Source: Solwaraspora sp. WMMD1047
GTDB lineage: Bacteria > Actinomycetota > Actinomycetes > Mycobacteriales > Micromonosporaceae
Reading direction: 5' to 3'
NCBI RefSeq assembly: GCF_029626155.1
Contig: NZ_JARUBL010000001.1
Location: forward strand, 7,530,501-7,594,500
Length of the DNA stretch: 64,000 nucleotides
Shown: positions 57,791-64,000 of the stretch, piece after piece
Position numbering within the stretch: position 1 is the stretch's first letter
Layout of the letters: each line of letters begins with the position of its first letter
Notes under the pieces: model-generated
The model's input: the letters and a program-made list of their open reading frames with translations, nothing else
What the model was told of the DNA's origin: nothing
The model's database searches: none
Position numbers and translations under genes: made by a program

Positions 57791-58987
57791 ATGCAGCTGG
57801 GTATCTCCGGGCGGGCCGAGGCTCTGCGACAGACGCTCCACGAGTTCCTGGACAGCCACGTCTATCCGGCCGAGCCGGTCTACGCCGCGCAGCGGGCCGC
57901 GGCGGCGGACCCGCACGAGCCGCCGCCGGTGCTGGCCGACCTCAGGCGGGCCGCCCGCGAACGCGGCCTGTGGAATCTCTTCCTGCCCGCCCTCTCCGGC
58001 CTGACGAACGTCGAGTACGCGCACCTCGCCGAGCTGACCGGCCGGTCGGCGCACCTCGCACCGCAGGCGCTGAACTGCTCCGCGCCGGACACCGGCAACA
58101 TGGAGCTGCTGCACATGTTCGGCACCCCGGCGCAGCGCGAGCGGTGGCTGGATCCGCTGCTCGACGGCCGGATCCGGTCGGCGTTCGCGATGACCGAACC
58201 CGCCGTCGCGTCCTCCGACGCCCGCAACATCACCACCACGATCCGGCGGGACGGCGACGAGTACGTCGTCGACGGGCGCAAGTGGTGGACGACCGGGGCG
58301 GCCGACCCACGCTGCGAGCTGCTGATCGTGATGGGCAAGACCGACCCCGACGGCGAGCCGCACCGTCAGCAGTCGATGCTGCTGGTTCCCCGGGACACCC
58401 CGGGCGTCGAGCTCGTCCGCACCCTCTCGATCTTCGGGTACGAGGATCAGCAGGGACACTGCGAGATCGCCTTCCGGGACGTCCGGGTCCCCGCCGACCA
58501 CCTGCTCGGGGCGGAGGGCGGCGGCTTCGCGATGGCCCAGGCCCGGCTCGGGCCGGGTCGCATCCACCACGCGATGCGTGCCATCGGGATGGCCGAACGC
58601 GGCCTGGACCTGCTGTGCCGCCGCGCCCTGGACCGCGACGCGTTCGGCGGACCGCTCGCCGACCAGGGGATGGTCCGGGCCCAGATCGCCGAGAGCCGGA
58701 TGGAGATCGAGCAGGCCCGGCTGCTGGTGCTGCGGACCGCCTGGCTGGTCGACACCGTCGGCCCCCGCCGGGCGCGGGCCGAGATCGCGGCGATCAAGAC
58801 GGTCGCCGCCCGGGTGGCGCAGGCCGTGCTCGACCGGGCCATCCAGGTGCACGGCGGGGCCGGGGTCAGCGGCGACTTCCCGCTGGCCCGGATGTGGGCG
58901 ACCGCGCGCATTCTGCGGATCGTCGACGGACCGGACGAGGTGCACCTCAACACCGTCGCCGCGCGGGAGCTGGCTAGGTTCCGGTGA
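57791..58987 (+). CDS. Acyl-CoA dehydrogenase (ACAD10/11 type)
   Basis: A 398-residue acyl-CoA dehydrogenase. It has AFAMTEPAVASSDARNI, DGRKWWTTGAADP and the C-terminal RIVDGPDEVHLNTVAARELARF; the DGPDEVH segment defines the ACAD10/11 group, with Asp at the catalytic position. Members prefer branched or long acyl-CoA. The start lies 21 bp past the KstR2-type site, placing it under that repressor. Its end overlaps the convergent ipdC-like gene by 14 bp. Confidence 0.9.
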   Translation: MQLGISGRAEALRQTLHEFLDSHVYPAEPVYAAQRAAAADPHEPPPVLADLRRAARERGLWNLFLPALSGLTNVEYAHLAELTGRSAHLAPQALNCSAPDTGNMELLHMFGTPAQRERWLDPLLDGRIRSAFAMTEPAVASSDARNITTTIRRDGDEYVVDGRKWWTTGAADPRCELLIVMGKTDPDGEPHRQQSMLLVPRDTPGVELVRTLSIFGYEDQQGHCEIAFRDVRVPADHLLGAEGGGFAMAQARLGPGRIHHAMRAIGMAERGLDLLCRRALDRDAFGGPLADQGMVRAQIAESRMEIEQARLLVLRTAWLVDTVGPRRARAEIAAIKTVAARVAQAVLDRAIQVHGGAGVSGDFPLARMWATARILRIVDGPDEVHLNTVAARELARFR

Positions 58988-60065
58988 GCCGGCGCAGCAC
59001 CGAGTCGGCCTGCCGCATGATCCGTTCGATCAGCTCGGCGCAGCTCGGCAGGTCGTCGATCAGACCGACCACCTGGCCGGTGGCCATGATGCCGATGTCC
59101 GAACGGCCATGCACCAGCGCGGCGCGGTAGAGCATCGGCGCGTTGGCGGCCATCACGACCTGACGCCAGCGCAGGTCGTTCGACCGGCGCATGGCGACGC
59201 CCTCGCGGATCATGTCCGGCCACGGCGTGCCGGAGAGCCGCTGGAACGCCACGGCGTTGCGCGCCGCCCGCGCGTAGCGGCGGACCGCCGAGGTGTCCAG
59301 CAGTCGTTCCACCGCGCCAGCCTTGAGCAGCCGCTGCGGGATGCCGTCGACCTCGGTGGTGAGCACGCTGTCGGTGACCGTCTTGGTGAGATAGACCTGC
59401 TTGACGTTGTCGGCGACGGTGCTGTCGCTGGTGAGCAGGAACCGGGTGCCCATCGCGATCCCGACCGCGCCGTGGGCGAGCGCCGAGACCAGGCCGCGGC
59501 CGTCGTGGTAGCCGCCCGCCGCCACCACCGGGATGTCGACCGCGTCGACGACCTGTGGGAGCAGCAGGCTGGTCGGCACCTGGCCGGTGTGGCCGCCGCC
59601 CTCGCTGCCCTGGACGATGACGGCGTCCACCCCCCACTCGGCCACCTTCTCGGCGTGCCGCTTGGCGCCGATCGACGGGACCACCACCACCCCGGCGTCC
59701 TTGAGCCGCCTGATCAGGTCGCGGGACGGGGCGAGCGCGAAGGACGCGACCCGGACCCCCGCGGAGACGACGAGTTCGATCCGGCGGTCGATGTCCGGCT
59801 GGTTGGCCCGCATGTTGACCCCGAAGGGCGCGGCGGTGAGCTCCTTCACCCGACGCACCGCCGCCGCCAGCTCTTCGTAGGTCATCGAACCGCCGCCGAG
59901 AATGCCCAGCCCGCCGGCGTTGGCGGTGGCGGCGGTGAGCTCCGGCCCGGAGACGTAGCCCATCCCGGTCTGCACCACCGGGTAACGGACCCCGAACAGG
60001 TCGCAGGCCGTGGTGTGCAGCGCCGGATGGAAGGCGCCCGGGTCCGCGTCGGCGGCCTCGGTCAT
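58974..60065 (-). CDS. ipdC: IpdC-like flavin-dependent oxidoreductase (nitronate monooxygenase family)
   Basis: A 363-residue FMN-binding TIM barrel of the nitronate monooxygenase family. Stretches including PVVQTGMG, TANAGGLGILG, the GVRVASFALAP strand, VQGSEGGGHTG, GVAMGTRFLLTSDSTV-like AMGTRFLLTSDSTV and QVVGLIDDLPSC are, from memory, shared with IpdC (Rv3553) of M. tuberculosis, which acts in HIP (C/D-ring) degradation. The mid-chain HTG carries a conserved His. ATG 60065 faces a KstR2-type site 57 bp upstream, shared with the kstR2-like gene. Confidence 0.88.
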   Translation of the reverse strand: MTEAADADPGAFHPALHTTACDLFGVRYPVVQTGMGYVSGPELTAATANAGGLGILGGGSMTYEELAAAVRRVKELTAAPFGVNMRANQPDIDRRIELVVSAGVRVASFALAPSRDLIRRLKDAGVVVVPSIGAKRHAEKVAEWGVDAVIVQGSEGGGHTGQVPTSLLLPQVVDAVDIPVVAAGGYHDGRGLVSALAHGAVGIAMGTRFLLTSDSTVADNVKQVYLTKTVTDSVLTTEVDGIPQRLLKAGAVERLLDTSAVRRYARAARNAVAFQRLSGTPWPDMIREGVAMRRSNDLRWRQVVMAANAPMLYRAALVHGRSDIGIMATGQVVGLIDDLPSCAELIERIMRQADSVLRRLTGT

Positions 60066-60121
60066 CGCGTCACCTCCGCTTCCCCGGGCGGCGGGCCGGG
60101 CCGCCGCTCCCCCGCCAGCCT

Positions 60122-60135
60122 AGCAAGCGCTTGGT
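60122..60135. promoter_or_regulatory. KstR2-type operator, ipdC/kstR2 divergent promoter
   Basis: AGCAAGCGCTTGGT again fits AnCAAGnnCTTGnT exactly and is identical to the site at 57757. It lies between ipdC and the kstR2-like gene, fitting autoregulation as known for KstR2. Confidence 0.88.
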
Positions 60136-60191
60136 TGGCTTACCATATGACCGGACCGCTCCATCGCGAAGCACGGGAGACAGGCAGCCCC

Positions 60192-60842
60192 ATGGCCCCG
60201 GGAAACAGTCGGCGCGAGATCATCCTGCAGGCCGCCGCCCGCCTCTTCGCCGAGAAGGGGGTGGCCGCCAGCACGGTGCGGGAGATCGCCGACTCGGTCG
60301 GCATCCTCTCCGGCAGCCTGTACCACCACTTCGAATCCAAGGGCGCGATGGTCGAGGCGATAATCGTCGACTACCTGGCGGACCTGCGCGCCCGGTACGC
60401 GATGGTGATCGCGGCCGAAACGGATCCCCGGGACTGCCTGGCGGCCCTGGTGCGGGAGTCGTTCGCCACCATCGAGGCGCACCCGTACGCCACCCAGATC
60501 TACCAGAACGACCAGGCCTTCCTGCGTACGCTGCCGCGCGGCGAGTACCTGCGGGCCACCGCGGCAGACGTGCAACAGACCTGGCTCACCGTCATCGAGA
60601 CCGGGGTGCGGTCCGGCGCGTTCCGCCCCGACATCCGGCCCCAGGTGTTCTACCGCTTCATCCGGGACGCGGTCTGGCTCTCGGTGCGCTGGTTCGAGCC
60701 GACCGACGACCAGCCGATGGCGAAGCTGGCCGACGAGTGCACCGCCCTGTTCCTCGACGGCTTCGCCGTCCACACCGGACAACCGGGGCGGCCGAGGCAG
60801 CCGGCGCGGCGGAGGCAGTCGGCGCGGCCGACCGACGGCTGA
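60192..60842 (+). CDS. kstR2: KstR2-like TetR family repressor
   Basis: A 216-residue TetR protein. The HTH at residues 28-50 (TVREIADSVGILSGSLYHHF) and the ligand domain with FRPDIRPQVFYRFIRDA and VWLSVRWFEP resemble, from memory, KstR2 (Rv3557c) of M. tuberculosis, the repressor of HIP catabolism released by HIP-CoA. The last 20 residues are a basic low-complexity tail. Two exact KstR2-type operators flank it in this window, including one 57 bp upstream, which supports the assignment strongly. Confidence 0.9.
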   Translation: MAPGNSRREIILQAAARLFAEKGVAASTVREIADSVGILSGSLYHHFESKGAMVEAIIVDYLADLRARYAMVIAAETDPRDCLAALVRESFATIEAHPYATQIYQNDQAFLRTLPRGEYLRATAADVQQTWLTVIETGVRSGAFRPDIRPQVFYRFIRDAVWLSVRWFEPTDDQPMAKLADECTALFLDGFAVHTGQPGRPRQPARRRQSARPTDG

Positions 60843-60900
60843 CAGCCGGCGCCACCTGAGCGGCGGCGTCACCGACCGGCAACAGCGGCCCACCCGGTGC

Positions 60901-61521
60901 CTACCCGCCGGTCGACCGGTCGCGATGAGCCCGCAGCGGCACCGCGGACGGGCCAGCCGGCGGCGTCGCGGGCCGGTCCGGCGGCACCGACGTGAGCGGT
61001 TCGACCTCCCGCAGCGAGGTCCGGCACCGGTGGGCGAGGTCCTGGTAGACCCGGGTTCCGTTCGCCTTCCAGGCGATCTCGCCCGGGGTCAGCGGGCGGC
61101 GCGGGCGGGCCGGCACCCCGGCCACCAGCCAGCGGTCCGCGACGACGAAGTCGGCCGGCACGAGACTCTGCGCCCCGACGAAGGACTCCACCCCGACCCG
61201 CGCCCCGTCCAGCACCACCGCGCCCATGCCCACCAGCGCGCCCCGGCCGATCCGGCAGCCGTGCAGCACCACGCCGTGGCCGATGTGACCGTCCCGCTCG
61301 ATCACCGCCGCCTGATCCGGGAACGCGTGCATCACGCAGTTGTCCTGCACGTTCGAACCCTCCTCGAGTTCGATCCGGCCGAAGTCACCGCGCAGCGACG
61401 CGAACGGCCCGACGTAGCAACCGGCACCGATCACCACGTCGCCGATCAGGCAGGCGAGCGGGTGCACGTACGCCTGCGGGCTGACCACCGGCACGAGGTC
61501 GCCAAACGCGTAGACCGGCAT
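60901..61521 (-). CDS. PaaY-like left-handed beta-helix (gamma-carbonic anhydrase fold) protein
   Basis: A 206-residue hexapeptide-repeat protein. The QDNCVMHAF, DGHIGHGVVLHGCRIGRGALVGMGAVV segments resemble PaaY of phenylacetate degradation, with His residues as expected zinc ligands. PaaY is a thioesterase that frees CoA from dead-end CoA adducts. The C-terminal 50 residues are Pro/Arg-rich and probably disordered. It follows a thiolase gene with a 27-bp gap, fitting a housekeeping role for CoA intermediates of this locus. Confidence 0.85.
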   Translation of the reverse strand: MPVYAFGDLVPVVSPQAYVHPLACLIGDVVIGAGCYVGPFASLRGDFGRIELEEGSNVQDNCVMHAFPDQAAVIERDGHIGHGVVLHGCRIGRGALVGMGAVVLDGARVGVESFVGAQSLVPADFVVADRWLVAGVPARPRRPLTPGEIAWKANGTRVYQDLAHRCRTSLREVEPLTSVPPDRPATPPAGPSAVPLRAHRDRSTGG

Positions 61522-61548
61522 CTCAGACCGGCCGCCCCGGCAGCGCCA

Positions 61549-62769
61549 TCAGCTCAGCCGTTCGAGGACGAGCGCCATGCCCTGGCCACCGGCCGCGCAC
61601 ATGGTCACCACCCCAATCTGCTTGTCGTGCCAGCGCAGCGCGTTGATCAGGGTGGTGGTCATCCGGGCCCCGGTCATCCCGAACGGATGCCCCACCGCGA
61701 TCGCCCCGCCATGCACGTTCACCTTTTCCATATCGATGCCGATCTCCCGCACCGACGGGATGACCTGGGCGGCGAACGCCTCGTTCAGCTCCATCAGATC
61801 GACGTCGCCGATCGACATCCCGGCGTGCCGCAACGCCCGCTCGACGGCGGGCACCGGACCCAGCCCCATGATCTCGGGCGAGAGTGCCCCCACCCCGCTG
61901 GCGACCACCCGCGCCAGCGGCCGCACCCCCAACTCGGCCGCCCGGTCGTCCGACATCACCACCAGCGCGGCGGCGCCGTCGTTGAGCGGGCAGCAGTTGC
62001 CCGCGGTCACCGTGCCGGACGGCCGGAAGGCCGGATCGAGCCGGGCCAGCCCCTCCACCGTCACGTTCGGCCGGGGTCCGTCGTCGGTACGCAGCCACCG
62101 GCCGTCGGGGAGCCGCACCGGGGTGATGTCGGTCTCCCAGAACCCGTCCGCGAGCGCCTTCTCCGCCCGGTTCTGGCTCAGCGCCGCGTACTCGTCCTGG
62201 GCGGCCCGGGTGATGCCGCGCAGCTGCGCGACGTTCTCGGCCGTCTCGCCCATCGCAATGTAGACGTCGGGCAGCTCGCCGTCGGCGCGCGGGTCGCTCC
62301 ACGGCGGCGTACCGGTTTCGGCCCGGCGGGCGGTCCGGGCCCGCGCGTCGGCGTACCGCGGATTGTGGGTCTCCGGCATCCCGTCGGCCTTGCCGGCGGG
62401 GTACCGGGAGACCGACTCCACGCCGGCCGACAGGAACACCCGGCCCTCGCCGGCCCGGATCGCGTGCAGCGCCATCCGGGTGGTCTGCAGGCTGGACGCG
62501 CAGTACCGCTGGACGGTGGTGCCGCCGACCTGGTCGAGTCCGAGCTGCAACGCCAGGATCCGGCCGAGGCCGTAGCCCTGCTCGCCGGCCGGCTGGGCGC
62601 AGCCCAGCATGACGTCGTCGATGTCCGCGGGGTCGAGCTCCGGCACCGAGTCCAACGCCGCCCGGGCGATCGTCGTCACCAGGTCGTCGGCGCGGATGTC
62701 CACCAGCGAGCCCTTCCGGGCCCGACCGATCGGTGAGCGCGCCGCGGCGACGATCACTGCTTCCGGCAT
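61549..62769 (-). CDS. Thiolase family protein (acetyl-CoA acetyltransferase type)
   Basis: A 406-residue thiolase with Cys90 in QRYCASSLQTT, the GHP in HGGAIAVGHPFGMTGAR and the second Cys in VVTMCAAGGQGMALV. It is a catalytically complete thiolase, in contrast to the Ltp2-like protein at 17.5 kb. The gene lies downstream of branched-chain-type ABC ATPase genes, with a 31-bp gap, and is followed by the PaaY-like gene. It is not covered by an evident KstR2-type site. Substrate unknown. Confidence 0.92.
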   Translation of the reverse strand: MPEAVIVAAARSPIGRARKGSLVDIRADDLVTTIARAALDSVPELDPADIDDVMLGCAQPAGEQGYGLGRILALQLGLDQVGGTTVQRYCASSLQTTRMALHAIRAGEGRVFLSAGVESVSRYPAGKADGMPETHNPRYADARARTARRAETGTPPWSDPRADGELPDVYIAMGETAENVAQLRGITRAAQDEYAALSQNRAEKALADGFWETDITPVRLPDGRWLRTDDGPRPNVTVEGLARLDPAFRPSGTVTAGNCCPLNDGAAALVVMSDDRAAELGVRPLARVVASGVGALSPEIMGLGPVPAVERALRHAGMSIGDVDLMELNEAFAAQVIPSVREIGIDMEKVNVHGGAIAVGHPFGMTGARMTTTLINALRWHDKQIGVVTMCAAGGQGMALVLERLS

Positions 62770-62800
62770 GTCTGCCTCCTTGAAGATGTGGCGCCCGTGG

Positions 62801-63505
62801 TCAGGCGACCATGCCCATCCGGCTGCGGTAGATGCTGTCGAGCTGATCCCCGTCGTCGGCGCTCGCGACCACCTCGCCGCGCAGCAGGATCACCCCGCTG
62901 TCGATGTCGCCCCGGATGGCCCCGATGGACGCCTCGGCCATCACCACCGTGGTGCCGTTCTCGGCCAGCTCGCGAACCGTACGCATCAGCCCCTGCACGA
63001 TCAGCGGGGCCAGCCCGGTCGCCATCTCGTCCAGCAGCAGCACGTGACACGGGTCGGCCATCAGGGCCCGGGTCACCGCGAGCATCTGCTGTTCCCCGCC
63101 GCTGAGCACGCCGGCGAGGGCGCGGGCCCGCTCCACCAGGACGGGGAACCGGGCGAGCGCCCGGTCGACCGCGGCGTGGTCCACCCGCAGCACCTCGGCC
63201 ATCACCTCGAGGTTCTCCCGGACCGTGAGGGTCGGGAAGATCTGCCGGCCCTGCGGGACCAGCGCCACCCCGGCCCGGCCGCGCTGGGCGGGGGTCAGCC
63301 CGGAGATGTCCCGGTCGCCGAGCCGGACCACGCCACTGGCCGGCACCGCCCCGCAGAGCGCTAGCAGGAGGCTGCTCTTGCCGGCCCCGTTCGGCCCGAC
63401 CACGGCGTTGATGCGTCCCGGTTCGAATCGCATGTCCAGGCCGACGACGGCGGTCGCGGTGCCGTACCGCACCACCAGGTTCTCGGCCCGCAGCTCATGC
63501 GCCAT
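62801..63505 (-). CDS. Branched-chain-amino-acid-type ABC transporter ATP-binding protein (LivF-like)
   Basis: A 234-residue ATPase of the LivF group. It has Walker A VVGPNGAGKSS, Q-loop VPQGRQIFPTLTVREN, signature LSGGEQQMLA and Walker B HVLLLDEMATGLAP. ATG 63505 has GGAGGAG about six bases upstream; a longer start would add an Arg-rich tail. It overlaps the LivG-like gene by 11 bp. LivFG-type importers in actinobacterial catabolic clusters often take up aromatic or steroid-like acids as well as amino acids. Confidence 0.92.
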   Translation of the reverse strand: MAHELRAENLVVRYGTATAVVGLDMRFEPGRINAVVGPNGAGKSSLLLALCGAVPASGVVRLGDRDISGLTPAQRGRAGVALVPQGRQIFPTLTVRENLEVMAEVLRVDHAAVDRALARFPVLVERARALAGVLSGGEQQMLAVTRALMADPCHVLLLDEMATGLAPLIVQGLMRTVRELAENGTTVVMAEASIGAIRGDIDSGVILLRGEVVASADDGDQLDSIYRSRMGMVA

Positions 63506-64000
63506 CCGCGCTCTCCTCCCCACCGAAATAGACCTGACGCATCTCGGAGCTGCGCAGGCAGTCCTGCGGGTCACCGTCGAAGACGATCCGGCCCTGGTCC
63601 ATCAGCACGATGCGGTGTACGAGCGAGGCGACGATGTCGACGTTGTGGTCGACCACGAGGATGCCGCAGCCGCGGGCGACGATCCGCTCCAACGCGTGGG
63701 TCATGCCGTCGACCCCGCGCACGTCACCACCGGCGAACGGCTCGTCGAGCAGCAGCACCACCGGCTTGCGGATCAGCGCCCGCGCCACCTCGACCAGCCG
63801 CTGTTCGCCGAGCGTCAGGTCCGCGCAGAGCCGGTTCAGACCGCTGATGTGCAGCTCGTCCGCGAGCCGGGTGATCTCGGCGTCCAGTCTCGGCGTGGCC
63901 GGCCGGACCGCGCCGGTGACCACCCGGCCGATCACCTGCAGCGGCCGGGCCATTCCGGTGGCGATGCCGCCGAGCAGGATGTTCTCCCGCACGGTCAGGT
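63495..64000 (-). CDS. Branched-chain-amino-acid-type ABC transporter ATP-binding protein (LivG-like), partial
   Basis: The frame remains open to the right window edge, so the N-terminus with Walker A is missing. The visible part has LTVRENILLGG, a LivG-type insertion, the signature LTLGEQRLVEVARAL and Walker B VVLLLDEPFAGGD, followed by VVDHNVDIVASLVHRIVLMDQG. The signature has LTLGEQ instead of LSGGEQ, a common LivG variation. It partners the LivF-like ATPase; permeases and the binding protein should lie outside the window. Confidence 0.88.
   Translation of the reverse strand, partial: LTVRENILLGGIATGMARPLQVIGRVVTGAVRPATPRLDAEITRLADELHISGLNRLCADLTLGEQRLVEVARALIRKPVVLLLDEPFAGGDVRGVDGMTHALERIVARGCGILVVDHNVDIVASLVHRIVLMDQGRIVFDGDPQDCLRSSEMRQVYFGGEESADGA

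Noticed and set aside
1-64000. Insertion sequences, prophage genes, integrases, tRNA or rRNA genes
   Set aside because: No transposase, integrase or phage protein motifs and no cloverleaf-like or rRNA segments were recognised on either strand by eye; a tRNA scan was not possible.

Overview
The window is very GC-rich, with almost every third codon position G or C, many GTG/TTG starts, and coding on both strands with little spacing. This, together with AfsR-type regulators, mycobacterial-type steroid genes, MarR/IclR/TetR regulators and secreted CBM-bearing hemicellulases, points to a soil actinomycete, probably Micromonosporaceae-like (inference; no rRNA gene or other taxonomic marker is present). 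About 65 protein genes and no RNA genes, insertion sequences or CRISPR arrays were recognised.

Left catabolic region (1-27.9 kb). It holds short operons for CoA-dependent breakdown of an unidentified, probably cyclic acid: crotonases, an aldehyde dehydrogenase, two MmgE/PrpD proteins, SDRs, two KstD/fumarate-reductase-like flavoproteins, a Rieske ferredoxin, a ring-hydroxylating dioxygenase (alpha and beta subunits) with a two-domain extradiol-type VOC protein and an ABM-fold protein, two NDP-forming acyl-CoA synthetases, an Ltp2-like thiolase-fold protein with its DUF35 partner, and an amino-acid-type ABC importer. Two closely similar IclR regulators (6.3 and 26.6 kb) frame most of it; the second sits in an MFS-MarR-IclR-MarR run.

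Middle accessory region (27.9-38.3 kb). An arsenic operon (ArsR-ArsC fusion, ArsC, aquaporin-type channel, ArsC) begins at a 31-bp palindrome covering its start codon. An acyltransferase-like gene follows, then a hemicellulose island: GH62 arabinofuranosidase with ricin-type lectin, a large AfsR/SARP-type regulator, and GH11 xylanase with CBM2. LacI-type palindromes lie in the GH62/AfsR intergenic region.

Right catabolic region (38.7-64 kb). Thirteen closely packed minus-strand genes (38.7-52.1 kb) encode acyl-CoA dehydrogenases, thiolases, an acyl-CoA ligase, an AMACR-type CaiB/BaiF protein, a crotonase, SDRs, a VOC protein and an embedded IclR regulator. They diverge from a luciferase-like oxidoreductase and a MaoC-type protein across an intergenic region with two near-identical operator-like sites. 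Further right, homologues of mycobacterial EchA20, IpdC and the TetR repressor KstR2 are present, and two sites match the published KstR2 operator pattern exactly. This suggests a KstR2-type regulon for steroid C/D-ring (HIP) or related degradation. The window ends in a branched-chain-amino-acid-type ABC cassette coupled to a thiolase and a PaaY-like protein.

In combination: importers bring in substrates, ligases make CoA thioesters, dehydrogenases, hydratases, SDRs and thiolases shorten or open them, and TetR, IclR and MarR proteins gate expression. Substrates for the left region and the 13-gene operon remain unassigned.
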